Below are positions 10,796-22,219 of a stretch of 64,000 nt of DNA, one piece after another. The position numbers were made by a program, and so were the translations under genes. Within the stretch, counting starts at the first letter, position 1. Each line of letters starts with the position of its first letter. The DNA is from Litsea cubeba. Lineage: Eukaryota; Streptophyta; Magnoliopsida; Laurales; Lauraceae. The notes beneath the pieces are model-generated. The model made no database searches. It was given only the letters and a program-made list of their open reading frames with translations, and had not been told where the DNA came from. The stretch spans positions 62,183,419-62,247,418 of the forward strand of contig CM022953.1 in NCBI GenBank assembly GCA_012931725.1. The letters run 5' to 3'.

Positions 10796-12970
10796 TCACG
10801 ATGGATCGGAGGTGTGAGGAATGGCGGCGGCCCCAACGTTGACCCCGGTCTGATTAGCGGCAGCCGCCTCACCAGCAGGGACAGTGACAGGACGGGCAGA
10901 GCTCGGCACCGGAGTTGGAAACGGGGGGGGATCCTGGAAGGACGGATGGTCCTCCGAGACCCCCGCCTCCTTCAGAGCGGCACTCCATCCTTTCGTCTAG
11001 GCTTTATCCCTCACAACGAGGACTCTGGCCTTATAGTGGGCCGTGACCTGTGCCTTGGCGTCCTTGAAGGCGGTGTCACACTCCGACTCGAGTCTCGCCT
11101 CGGCCTCGTCTGCCCTCTTTGACTCGGCCTGGAGCTGGACCGCGAAGTCGTCTCTCAGCTTCTCGAGGGAGGCCTCGAGCTCGGCCACCTTTTTCTTCTC
11201 GGCCTCAGCTTCACCCCTCGCTTTCTCAAGCCCCGCCGTGAACTCTCCTTCGGCTCTTGTCAAATTTTGAGTAACGGCGTCCAGGGCTTCCTTGAGGCCG
11301 TTCTTCTCTACGTTCAGCTCGGTGATCACGGTGCCTTGCTTATAAAGCCTGTCGGCTGCGACCATAGACTTGAAACAAGGCATTCATAAAGAAAATCAGA
11401 ACAGTCGCCGAAACAAACAGTTTGACAAAAGTTTAAAGGTTCGAGTGAACTCACCGCGAAGCATGACTGCATCAGCGACAGTATCAACTTCGGGTCGCTG
11501 TACCCCTCCAGTTGAGCCATGTCTCGAGGCAGGGCGCAGGCCCGCCCGAGTGCCTCGAGAACAAGGGGATCGACCTTCCGGAGGACACGATCCTCCATTG
11601 TCATCGGTCTCCCCGGTTCGAGCAGGAAGCTCGGCTCCCATGGACTTAGACTAGCGGATGGCGACGCCGCAGCCGAACTGGAACCCCCATCGACCCTCGG
11701 CCTTTTCTTTTTCTTTGACCGACCTTCCTTCCGCCCGGCTTCGGCCAAGGACCGCCGAGCTTCCGGTTCAGTGGGTTGAACGGAGATGGGTCCAGAGAGA
11801 GAAGCCTCGACCCCGGCAGTAGGAGGAGTTGACGAGGGCCCGGGGGCAAAAGCCTCGACAATGTCCGGATTCGAAGGCGCCAAGGTGGCTCGGAGATCCT
11901 CGACCCCAAGCGCCAGGGTTTCAATGTCCTCGAAGGACAGGCGCCTAGCACGACGCATCTCGGTGCTCGGCGAAAGGGATCGGACTGTTCGGTGCGCCCC
12001 CTTCTTCCGCAAAGGGACCTGGCGTGACCTCGGCGCAGAGGTAGAAGCCTCAGCACCGGACGTCACCCTATGATCTGAGCCAACCCTAACTCGTGAAGGC
12101 TCTTCCCCCTCTTCCCCAGCTTCGGTAGCAGCTTGATCTCTCTCCTCTACGGCTCCAGGGACGCCCAACTCGACTCCGGCCTCAGGATCGACCTCCCCCG
12201 GATTCTCTTCTCCGATGGGCTCGATCGTCCCTCTAATGTAGCCTCAGTACTTTGGCTTGTAGTCCAGCAGGGACCAGGCCGCCCCACACTTGAAAGCCCC
12301 CGTACCTCTGGACCTTCCGAAGCCAGGCCTCGTTCCTATGCCATATGAACTGAGCGGCTTGCCTTCTCTTTCCTGGCAGCTGCACCACAAACAAAAGTAT
12401 CAGTTCGGTATGATAAAAAGTTAAGACCAAATCAGAACAGAAAGAAGATGGTGATTACTTGGAGCGGTCCCGAAGTGGCGGGGAATCTTGTAGACTCTAT
12501 CCGTTTCGGTTCTGCCGAACTCCCAGTTGCCTGAGACATACAGGAGATCGTCCCCAGCATATTTGTTCGAGTCCTCCAGATACCGAACAAAGCCTTGCCG
12601 GTACGGCTTAGCTCGGAGATAATAGGCATCTCCAAGCTTGCATATGTCGTAGACATCCTCGATGTCAAAGACGCCGAGGTTGATGCCTAGGACCTCGTTG
12701 AGCTTAGCCGTGCCCATTATAATCTTGAAGACATTGGGCAGCAGCTGGCAGGGGCAGAGAGACCACTGGCTCAGGCACCTCCTCAAGAGAGGGTGAAGGG
12801 GGAAGCGAACCCCACCTTCGATGATAGCCACCAGTGGGAAGGGCATCTAGTCTCCTGAAAAGTCACGGAAGTTGATTCCGTTGGGATTGGCCGCCCCTAC
12901 ACGGACGACGGCGGGAATCCTATACGCTAACCTAAGTCCCTTAATCCTATCCGTTGGGATTGCCTCGTTC
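10796..12970 (-). pseudogene. Antisense extra ORF of the Tat element (putative gypsy-type transposon protein)
   Basis: Encoded opposite to pol, between pol and the 3' LTR. The N-terminal part (about 12970-12459) has RIPAVVRVGAANPNGINFRDF, then after a TAG, GGVRFPLHPLLRRCLSQW and PCQLLPNVFKIIMGTAKLNE. These resemble the Pfam 'putative gypsy type transposon' family (from memory). Two introns fit GT-AG: donor at 12458-12457 with acceptor ending 12380, and donor at 11454-11453 with acceptor ending 11369. The middle exon (12379-11455) is Ser/Pro/Arg-rich with a KKKKR basic stretch. The last exon (11368-10796) encodes a coiled coil (AEAEKKKVAELEASLEKLRD) and ends in TGA. An in-frame TAG at 10997 and frame problems near 12300 make it a pseudogene here. 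Antisense ORFs of this kind are known in Tat elements; their function is unknown. Confidence 0.72.
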
Positions 12971-13199
12971 TCTAGCCAGTGACTGTAAATGCCTATTTCT
13001 ACTGGAACGAAGGCCAGAAGCAGAAGAAACCCTAAAACCCACAGAGAAAGGCAAAGGGGAAGGAACTTACGGAGACGAAACTGAGTTTTGAACTGGTGGA
13101 GGCTCACCTCAACAACACTCCTCTTCTCGGGCAGAGTTCTCTTGCGGTGTTTTCTTCTTCTTCGGTGCAAAGCAACAATAGGGAAGAAGAGAACCTTGA

Positions 13200-13216
13200 C
13201 GCCCTATAAATAAAGG
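13200..13216 (-). promoter_or_regulatory. Candidate TATA box for the antisense ORF
   Basis: On the minus strand this reads CTTTATTTATAGGG, about 230 bases upstream of the first recognisable antisense coding motif. A possible leader intron (TAAGTTCC... to GGGTTTTAG, about 13070-13020) lies between. Promoter activity is inferred from sequence only. Confidence 0.35.
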
Positions 13217-13548
13217 AAGGAGGAGGGGCCCCCTCTTCAGAAACCCTAGAGACGCACGTGCTAGACGCTCTCTGGGGCTCCGCGCGCGTCACTTCAATCA
13301 TTGAATGCGTCCCTGATAAGCGGCGCATGCATCCTCGATGCGATTGGACAACCAACCAAATGATGACACGTGGAGCCGTCGATATGTCTTCGGCATTGAT
13401 TTGCAAGCATCATTTATTACCTCGGTCATTCAAAGCGACTACGGGTGAAGGCCAAGCGTCATTGGTCGAAACCAAGATGAGCTCTACTCCAGAAGGATTT
13501 CCCGTCTTGTAGCTCCCGACCTCACATAGTTGGCAAGCTCCATAACGT

Positions 13549-13566
13549 CAGAAGCTAGGGGGCAAT
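13549..13566 (+). other. Polypurine-rich tract before the 3' LTR
   Basis: CAGAAGCTAGGGGGCAATT lies directly before the LTR start TGTGCGGG. The AAGCTAGGGGG core is purine-rich, as expected for plus-strand priming. Confidence 0.55.
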
Positions 13567-14335
13567 TGTGCGGGGATGTCTCCCAAAGCACTAAGGTTAT
13601 ACTAACTTCGGTGCTTACGTCCGCTAATCGCGCTTTGACCTCGGCAAACATTGCTCATGCGCTACCCGAGCTCGAGACCGTCTCTGGTCTCGGGCACCCC
13701 CAACCTCAATACGAAGTCTTCACTTTGACCACTCAGCTCGGCACCAGAGCCAGACCTTTAGCCGAGATGGACGGTGATGGCTGTACTTTCAAGGATATAT
13801 CCAGCTGGAACTGACAAAGCCATCTTGGCCGCCCTTTACCCCTGACAGAGTGGCATCTAGCGGCTACGTCCCATCAAAGCATGGCCCCAAGCCAGGCCCG
13901 ATGGGACTAGGCCCAAAAGTCAGATGTGGTAAGGCCCGATTAGACCAGCATTTAATACATAATGGTCTGATCGGACTGCCATTTAATGCATAGTGGGCTG
14001 ACATGACGGTGCCCATGGGAGTGCTAGGACGTCATCATGAGCCCCGCCATGCAACGTAGACTTACTCCTCCATAAATAGAGGAGTGAACTCCATCACAGG
14101 TACGCACAACATAACCAGAGAGCTGTTACTCCGTCTCTCTTCTCCCTTATCTCTATCCATCTACTCAGACCTCATACTGACTTAGGCATCGGAGAGCCTT
14201 GTCTGCCCACAGCCAGGGTCCTCTGACTTCCTCATCTTCTCCCCTTTCAGGTTCTCAGGCCACTCACCATCTTCGAAGGAGCATCAAACTCGAAATAACC
14301 TCTATTACGAAGTCCGTAATATTTAGACACTTACA
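13567..14335 (+). repeat. 3' LTR of the Tat element (769 bp)
   Basis: Begins TGTGCGGGGATGTC and ends TTACA (TG...CA). Its last 138 bases repeat the window start. A TATA-like CATAAATAGAGG lies at 14071-14082, a plausible promoter core for element transcription. The base after the LTR is host flank (GCTTT...). Confidence 0.88.
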
Positions 14336-15632
14336 GCTTTCATTTATAAATTAGTATTAAGTGTTTTATAAAAGATTTCATTGGCGTAAGTGGGGTAATA
14401 AGTAAGTGGGGTAATAAGTAGTCGCCTATTATTAAAAATCATGGGATCAAATCTTAAGGGTTATTATAAGATTGTTTTAATAAAATAAATTATTAAGTAT
14501 GAAACTTGACCCACTTGTACCGGTCATGGGGCGGGTTAGTTTTGCAAGCACTAGTCCCGAGTATAGTCGGGTACGAGCAGCGCAGCTGGATCAGGTAAAC
14601 GCCCTCCTAAACCCGAAAGTATTTTATTAGAATCAAGACTGAGTAGGCACCTACTTATATTATATCATATATTTACAATGGCTCAAAAAAATGTTGAAAT
14701 CCTCAAATGATCTCCACTGTTTCAAAACCCCTCTCTCTCTCATTCTCATTCATTCATATGTATGAGATTTGTCGAATCAACTTGATGCATAGGTAAGATC
14801 AAGTGAGCATCTCGCAAATCAGGACACCAACCTTAAATATGCCATCTTTCCCACGCGTGTGGGCTTCCACATAGGATCTAGCCTCCTTGGCTGGAGTACC
14901 AAAAGGATAAGATCATCAAGTACATGGTGGGACTCATCCACACATCACTAACCCACACACATGCTTAAAATAAAATCTGAATGTGAAAAAAAAAATGGTA
15001 ATAAATCCCATATATTATGATACAACTCAATACAATATGAACAAACTTGAACCACATCAATGCCTGTAAAAGATCAAATGTATATGCCAAATACCCAAAG
15101 TTTCACACTACATAAAATATCAACCCAAAAGTTCCAAGTCAATATCCTAACATCCCATTATCTAAGGGGGCGGGGGAGAGGGGGGGAGAGAGAGAGAGAG
15201 AGGTGTGGATCCTACAATCATGTTCACAGCCTGCGAAAGGATTGGAATAAGTGGGTGGTGGTGGTGGTCACATGGCATGCAAGCCTCTGACACACACACA
15301 TGCAATGCCAACCAATGCACATGCTCTTTGTCTCTCTTTTTCCTCATCATCTCACCCATTCCTCTCATCTGTCTTTATCTTAAAACAAAAGAAGGAGACT
15401 AACACAAGAAATCTCACACCTCACGCTCACACTCACACAGCATTCCTTCTTACACAAAGATCCCCAAAGTCACATGGAAAACAAAAGGTGGACTATATGA
15501 CATATAGTTAGATAGAATTTTTAAATTATCATCCAAGTATATCGCGCTGTCATATGTTGTGGCAGCTCAATTTAGCTGTTGGTGTGTTATCTTCGATCTT
15601 CTTCTATTGTTGCCTTTCTTCAGGCAGGTTGT
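14336..15632. other. Intergenic flank and 3' UTR side of the TAG-family gene
   Basis: Contains a short duplication of AAGTGGGGTAATAAGT near 14389-14420 and a GA-rich microsatellite at 15176-15201. The part nearest 15632 should be the 3' UTR of the minus-strand glycosylase gene. No other coding region is supported. Confidence 0.5.
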
Positions 15633-17553
15633 CTAATGGGCTCCAGCATTACATTGGAGGTGGCGTGGGCAGGTGATCAGATGATCATTGGTTAGACCAG
15701 ATGCTTGCATGAAAGAGTGCATCACAGTGGGCCCCACATATCGGAATCCCCTCCTTACCATGTCCTTGCTCATGGTTTCGGATTTGGAAGTCTTCACTGG
15801 GATTTTCCTGCATGATTTGTAATTGGTGGAAATGGGCTTGTAATTGACAAAGCCCCACAGATACTTGTCAAATGATCCGAATTCCCTTCTAATCTGCATT
15901 ATAGTACAAAGAAGGTAAAATAAATTAACATAGCATGAGAATATAGTAATTGACATTAGCAACTTTTTCAGCCTGTTTGTAGAAGGGCTCTTTAGCTATT
16001 GGGGGCACTCTTTCTTCTCTTTTTTCTCTCTTTTTTTTTTTTCTGATCTCAGTAAAGAATGTTACTATCAAGATAAGAGTGATTTTCCAATATGTGGCAA
16101 ATGAGTTCTCATGTGATACATGTGGCATATTAGTGCATGGTTCCCACCTCCGATCATAGAAGGGATTAGAAAGTAAATAAAAACACAAAAAAAAAAAAAA
16201 CCACTATTGACACTATTTAAAAGCTTTAGTCATATGATGCAAGCTTAGATTAGATGGTTAAAAATGTCTTATAAACTAATTTATTTATAAAAATAACCTA
16301 CACCCTCTATCCATTTGATATGGTCAACTTATACCACAACAATGATTTGTCTGATCTGAAATTTCAATTGGCAGTTGGCACATAGAAAACAGCTTTTGCC
16401 CTATTTATAGTTTTCATTTCTTCTTCTTTTTTTTTAGAAGTGTCACTGATGTGGTAAGCATTAAAAGTGGGATTTTGTGCAGTTAGGGTTGTAACATGGT
16501 GAAATCTTTAAAACTGTATTGTTTCGTTTTCTCTATATGTTTCAAAATATTTATAATTTATGTGTTTTTGCAGCTGCCAAATTTTCCAGTTAAGAGTAAC
16601 CATCCCAGGTAGAACAGTTGAAATGGATGCCCTTCTTGTTGACTGATGATGTGAAGGAGTATTCCTATAGATATATCTTTCACCTAGGGTGAAGGACACT
16701 CCACTTTTTGGAAAGTTTCAAGTACATAGGGAATATTCTTATGTATTTGAATATTCTTATGTACTTGAGAAGTTAATTTTGTACTTGAAACTTTCTAAAA
16801 AGGGGAGTACCCCTCACTAATGCACTTGAATATTTCCCCTATAAAAACTCCAAACCATTTAGTCAAATCCTACAACATGGATTGGGACGTTTATAACATC
16901 ACTCCCATTAGATTGGCACATTGCTTGGATTGATTACATGTTCAAGTTGATCAACCCAAAACCAATTTGAATTTACAATCCAAGGGGCAACCAACAACTT
17001 TGACAGTCTATCAAGAACCAGAAGGGGACGGGTATATATACCAGTTTCAGTCTAATCAACCTGCTCTTGACCACTACTAAAATATCTTACAAAATGTCCC
17101 CCTTTATCAAAGTAAGAAAATTCGGATAAAAAAAGAAAGTGTGCAAACCTTATTATGGAGTTCACCTCGATGAATGTCAATCATTGATATAGGTTTCAAT
17201 TAAAAGGCTTCATATTAGAGGTTACCCAAATATCTCTACAAGTCTAAAGGTCCCAAATTCTATTACTTAAAAATCATTTTCTGAAACGGTTAACCTTTGT
17301 ATATACCCATAATCCACATTAAAGCCTTCCAAGTTTATGATAAATCCGGCGATTGGCATATGCCAAAGTGGACCAAAGAAGAATTCACAGCCCAATTTCC
17401 CTCTTCTCAAAGGTGTGTCTCACTTGAAACCCAAAAAAAAAAAATTTAAGATAATGAGAAAGGGATGATTAGGATATGATATGTGTTTTAAGTAGTTTAA
17501 GAAAAGTGTGAATTCATTGACAAAATCATTATAATCATTATATTAAGAAAAGC

Positions 17554-17614
<61 letters not shown>

Positions 17615-19153
17615 CTGACCTCTAAGATACAGTTAGCATTGTCAACTGCACCACGGATCCTGCTCGAATCAAGGCCGTATTCAGCGCTTATAGATGCAAT
17701 CTGCCGCTGATTGAAGTTGGCAACGACATCTATATCAAAACCAGCGAAAGCAGCTCTGAAAAACAATATAGATATATCAGGATATGAGGCTATTTTGCAA
17801 GAACAATAGAAATCTTAATTAATACCCTTTTTTTACAGACCTGAATTCATCTCTCTTTCTCAGTATAGAAGTCCAGTCTAATCCCACTTGAGCACCCGTT
17901 AATACCAGTAACTCGAACAACATCCTGTCATCATGGACTGGAACACCCCATTCGTCGTCATGGTAGCCAACATAAAGAGGATCTGCCCAGAATACCAAAG
18001 CAACAAGAAGGGAAAAAAAATTAGGAACAAGAAGATTTCAGAGAACTGCCGATTTGAATGTCATCTCTCAATTTGTTATTGGAAAAGTATTTTCATGGAA
18101 TTCCATTTCACTGCCTTGGTTTTTTTTTTTTTTTAGGTGTTTAAAGCAGCCAGGTATTTTATAAGCTTAAATTGAGAAATATGTAGGAAATGAAAACCAG
18201 TTGAAACAGAATAATGGTAATCATTTGTCTTCAGAACCTATTGTGTCTTTCTTTCCAAAAATGTGCCCAACTGATGCCCCAAATGGTACAATTCTCCTTT
18301 TCTCTTTCTTTATTTTTTTTTTTTAATTTTCTTCTCTTTTATGGAGAACAAGTTTGCTAGGAGGCATTTCCAAAGCTTAGGCCACCTTATTTTTCTTTAA
18401 TATCTCTAGGATAAAAAATCTCTGAATGATCAAACATGGAGAAAATTCAGGAAATAAAGAAGAATGGCAAGACAAGGGAAGCAAAATCCCATTGAAAATG
18501 CAAGGAATGTAGCATGAAACATTACCTGAATTGGGGGTGATGAAGCTGCATCTCTTCTCTTGGGGATTAGCTGCAGCTGAAGAGTCTATAGGAAACACCT
18601 TCCCTTCTATCTTGGATGGAGTCCTCCCATAGTGAGCGATCCGCATCTTTCGCTGAGCTTGCATGAGATTCACCTGCTCTCTCCTAGCCACAGCAATGCT
18701 ACCAGGGGCCTCAACAATCAAAGAAGAACTATAAGAACCACCCAACGATGAAGTATGATCAGAAGATGTGATACCCTCCCAACTAGCACTGCTTCCACCG
18801 CTACATTTCTTAGACTTTGTTATCGCAATGGAAGCCAATCTGGGAGGTGTCGATTTGGTTGTCACCACATTTTTATCTGTGCTTGAATTCAGCCCATTCG
18901 GGTCATCAACAATCTTGAGCGCAGGTTTTGGGGTCTTGGATTTTGGAGAATTTGGTGCACTGAATGAGGTGATAGCAGTGCTAGTTGACTTAGTAGGAGG
19001 GGGAGATTTTGGTAGGCTCTTCTTCTTCAAGGAATTGCACCGCTCCAAGGTCATAACGCGATTGCAGGCCGGTTGTAAGACCGGGCGGCCATTGATTTGA
19101 GCTATAGGAAAGAGATCAGTGCCATGGTATGTCTTGACCTTGGGAGTACACAT
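15633..19153 (-). CDS. DNA-3-methyladenine glycosylase I (TAG-family) homologue, 4 coding exons
   Basis: Base-excision repair enzyme family that removes 3-methyladenine from alkylated DNA. Exons by frame and GT-AG: 19153-18526, 17982-17841, 17755-17620, 15893-15633, giving 1167 nt and 388 residues with all phases agreeing. Residues 1-200 are a Ser/Pro/Lys-rich plant extension (NGRPVLQPACNRV). The catalytic domain starts near C202 (EKRCSFITPNSDPLYVGYHD). C202, H217 and the C-terminal H373-x3-C377 (DHLITC) match the four zinc ligands known in E. coli TAG; E233 (RMLFELL) matches its key glutamate. SAEYGLDSSRIRGAVDNA, YLWGFVNYKP and RGFRYVGPTVMHSFMQASGL are family signatures. The start MCTPKV at 19153 is preferred by family likeness; an in-frame ATG at 19213 would add 20 residues. 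The substrate range of plant homologues is inferred from the family. Confidence 0.92.
16689..16817. mobile_element. Small fold-back MITE in intron 3 of the glycosylase gene
   Basis: Left arm GTGAAGGACACTCCACTTTT and the following GGAAAGTTTCAAGTAC are repeated inverted at the right end (GTACTTGAAACTTTCT, then GGGGAGTACCCCTCAC). The total is 129 bp. A flanking TA on each side would suit a Stowaway-like element, but this is weak. Confidence 0.6.
17561..17611 (-). repeat. (GA)25 microsatellite next to the exon 3 splice donor
   Basis: A pure GA run on the plus strand, CT in the sense of the gene. It begins a few bases downstream of the exon 3 donor (GT at 17619-17618). Confidence 0.95.
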
Positions 19154-19404
19154 GTTTGTGATAGTACTTGTAGTAGGAATTCTGGGTCTCTGCTTGAAGA
19201 TGTAAGTAAACAAGACACTAGAGAAAGAGAGGGAAGGAGGGATGAAGGTGAAGGAGAATGGTGGAAGACGAGAGGGAATTTAAAAAGAAGGTGTGGGGAC
19301 AGGAAGGGGAAGTTGGAACGTGGAGAGGTTGGGGTCTGCCATACAACCTTTTGTAGGAGGCATCGCTTTTTGTTGGATGAGAGCACGAGGGTGACGAAAG
19401 GGGT

Positions 19405-19424
19405 CTCAAAGAATATATAAAAGG
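19405..19424 (-). promoter_or_regulatory. Candidate TATA box of the glycosylase gene
   Basis: The minus strand reads CTTTTATATATTCTTT, about 255 bases upstream of the preferred ATG. The interval is pyrimidine-rich in the sense direction, like a 5' UTR. No transcript support. Confidence 0.35.
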
Positions 19425-19559
19425 AGAACAAGAATGGGATGCTTCCATGCTCCCTCTCCCCTCTTACAAAAGATTTTAATGCTTGGGGTCGATTCCTCTC
19501 TAACCAAGCTGGAGTGGTGGATAAGCAAGTTTTTAGGTGGGGAAGGACCAATCATTCCC

Positions 19560-20869
19560 CACTAGTTTTCTAGCTGGCAAGAATATGCTCGCTCTCTCTC
19601 TCAAAATATACACACTTACAAAAAGATATAATAACTTTAGATCAAGTTTACACCCTATCACAATCAACATGATGGAAGCTCTATTTTTTTATTTGGAGTT
19701 GGCTTTGTGAGTTTTCTTTTTCAATCAACCTTTCTGGCCAGTAAAGAAGGCCCATGTTAATTCCGGACCTAAAAATAAAAATATATTAAAAAATAAGAAT
19801 TTTTATGTAAAATTCTATTGGAATGAAAATAAATTTATAGTGAATAAATACACTCTTTATCATTCTTAAAATTTATTAATTATGAAAAAAAAGTGAGTTG
19901 GTTCGAGAAATGAATGAAAATGATTTAGAATATATTGAAAATTTTAATGGCAAAAAAAATTTTCAAGGTAAATACATATCAATCACAAAATGCATTCCAT
20001 TGAAATTTATAGTTCATACATCAAGAAATATTCTAATTTGTTTATAGTAAATATCTATTAGTCAATTGAAATTTATTTTACCAAAAGAAATTAAACTTTA
20101 AAACTAAAATAACTTTTTCTTCATGAATCAAGAATTTTCTCTAAAGCCTAAATAAATAGAGACAACTGCAAAGTAAGTGAGAAATAAATTAGTGTCAATG
20201 GTGAAAAGTAAATTTTCTTATTAAAAATCTATGTTAGCTATAAAACTCATTCAACTATCAAATGCCAAGAATCTTGATTCAAACTTATCCCCAATTCAAT
20301 TAACCAAATCCACTGACAAGTTTTTTTTTTAAGGAAGCATTTCATCAACAAATATAAAAACACAACAAAATTCCACCAAAGCTCCACTTAAATAATAAAA
20401 ATTCAGGCATTCTCATTCAGAGAAACTCCCATTCCAAGTAAAACAAATTAGAACACCAAATCTAATCAAACTAAGCACCACCCATTTCACCAAATAACTT
20501 ACAAAAAAAAAAAAAACCTAATGAGAATGTCATAATGTAAGTGAGAGAGTTTCTCTGTTTTTGTGTTGTGTTTGCCGACTGAGATGTGCATGTAATTTAT
20601 CTAATTCAAATGTCATTTTGAAACATTAGATGATGGTTGAGATGAGGGTCCACTCGTGATGATTGTTGAGAGCAAGAATTAGCAGGAGAAAGCCTTTGGC
20701 GCATATCCTTTGGGAAGACTGTTCAGAAGGGTTTCAGAAGGCGGCGGCTACCAAGTCCAATTTGGCCCAGAAGTAGTCGACTCAGCCCAAAAGGAATTGG
20801 GTCAACTTGGCCCAAAAGTGATCTAACCTAGTCCAATAAGGGATTGGGTCAATCTAATTCATAACTTAC
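19560..20869. other. AT-rich intergenic DNA
   Basis: No coding, RNA or clear repeat structure seen; only A/T runs and a short GC-richer stretch near 20690-20830 with repeated TTGGCCCA/AGCCCA words. Confidence 0.5.
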
Positions 20870-20872
20870 TTA

Positions 20873-21208
20873 AAGCCTGTTTGTTTGGTTTGAATATATG
20901 GAAATTCATGGTCAAATGAGCTCCACCATAAGATTATAGACAAGGTGCTAGGAACTTTGATTTGCTCGTGGGGATGGGAGGACAATGTAGAAAATTATAA
21001 AAGTTCCTACTATATTTGAAGAGATCCCTAGAGCAATGCAAAAATTTATAAAAGTTCCTACTATATTTAAAGGGATCACCCACGCAAGTGCATTATTTGA
21101 TTTGTCGTTCTTGGATACTCACTTTTGATGCTTTATTTTTTGTATAACTTATAGAAATGCAAAGTTTTAGAATTCCTAAGAACTCAATTATATCAAACAA
21201 ATAGACTC
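20873..21208. mobile_element. Harbinger/Tourist-like MITE, copy A
   Basis: Flanked by TTA (20870-20872 and 21209-21211). It starts AAGCCTGTTTGTTTGG and ends CAAACAAATAGACTC, which are inverted-repeat ends. An internal AAATTCATGGTCAAATGAGC recurs in the neighbouring copies. Confidence 0.65.
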
Positions 21209-21211
21209 TTA

Positions 21212-21841
21212 GGCCTTGTTTGTTTGCCTAGAATATATAGGAGTTGAGACATAGATCATACTCAAATAAGCTCCACTAGGGATCATTAAAGAAGTGGGTG
21301 AAGATGTAGGCTAGTGATGTAGATGAGATCTTGACATTCCTAAGATTTGAATTACTAGGGTAATGGTGCAGTATTTATTTTCCATCTTCCCTTGAATGAA
21401 TTTCTATTAAGAAGAGGTTATTTGATGATCGTTCTTTGGTATTCACGTTTTGATACTTCATGCACTTGTATAATACAAAGGTTTAGAATTCCTAGAAACT
21501 CAATTACATGAAATAAATAGTCCATTCAGAATTCATGCTCAAATGAGCTCCATCAGAGAATTATTAAAGAGGTGAGGAGTGAAGGATATGAGGTGAACGA
21601 TGAACGATATAAGGAAGTTATGTAGATGGGACCATGACTATATTGGGATTTAAATTACTAGCTAGGGTGCAAGGCACGTATTCATTTTCTATATTAAGGA
21701 AAGATTATTTGATGGTCATTCTCGGATACTCACCTTTGGTTCTTTAATTGTAGCCACTTTTTTTTTTAATGAGTTTTAACACTTAAAGAAATAGAAATTC
21801 TTATAATTCCTTGGAATTCAATTACAAGAAACAACAAGCCC
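21212..21841. mobile_element. Harbinger/Tourist-like MITE, copy B (probably two fused copies)
   Basis: Starts GGCCTTGTTTGTTTGCC after TTA and ends AACAACAAGCCC before TTA. A second internal start-like region (AATTCATGCTCAAATGAGCT) near 21530 suggests two copies joined with loss of the inner ends. Confidence 0.6.
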
Positions 21842-21844
21842 TTA

Positions 21845-22075
21845 GGTCCTGTTTGTTTGCATTATAACAAACAAGAATTGAATTGCATAAGATTTATGTC
21901 ATAAATGGTTAAAATGAATGCCAAAGGTGAATTTTAAAAAGTGAGTATCAAATAGCCTTTCCTTTTTCTATTTTCATATTTTTTAAAAAATTGACCTAGT
22001 CTTCATTCTTAACTACTTATGACAAAAATCGTATGCATTCAATTCATATGTATTTTAATGAAAATAAATAGGCCA
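21845..22075. mobile_element. Harbinger/Tourist-like MITE, copy C
   Basis: Starts GGTCCTGTTTGTTTGC after TTA (21842-21844) and ends AATAAATAGGCCA before TTA (22076-22078). It is adjacent to copy B, sharing one TTA. Confidence 0.55.
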
Positions 22076-22193
22076 TTAGAGTTCCCAACATACTCATGGT
22101 TGAGTGGTATTGGCGCTGAGTTTTACAAATATCCCCAAGGATCGAAGTTTGATGCATGACCAGTCGCCCAACATAGAAAAAAAAAAAGAGTGA

Positions 22194-22219
22194 GGGGGGG
22201 GGGGGGGGGGGGGGGGGGG
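22194..22219 (+). repeat. Poly-G homopolymer
   Basis: A run of about 26 bases, G throughout apart from one A near its right end. Length is likely unreliable in assembly. Confidence 0.8.

Larger units (their letters stand above)
1..14335 (+). mobile_element. Ty3/gypsy LTR retrotransposon, Tat lineage (5' LTR truncated by window edge)
   Basis: A copy-and-paste element. Visible in order: tail of the 5' LTR, primer-binding site, gag, aspartic protease, reverse transcriptase, RNase H, a second RNase H-like domain, integrase, a 79-bp tandem array, an antisense extra ORF, a purine-rich tract and a full 3' LTR. The second RNase H and the antisense ORF mark the Tat lineage (established knowledge). 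The two LTR ends differ by about 4 substitutions and 2 one-base indels over 138 bases, so the insertion is not brand new. Frameshifts and stops break every coding domain, so this copy cannot be autonomous. A younger 3.6-kb element is nested at 6295-9920. Target duplication cannot be tested because the 5' boundary lies outside the window. Confidence 0.93.

Noticed and set aside
19102..19551. Minus-strand ORF of 149 codons upstream of the glycosylase gene
   Set aside because: Different frame from the glycosylase, low-complexity Ser/Pro/Leu content, overlaps the probable 5' UTR.
22194..22219. G-quadruplex function for the poly-G run
   Set aside because: Long pure homopolymers are prone to sequencing and assembly error, and nothing nearby suggests a role.
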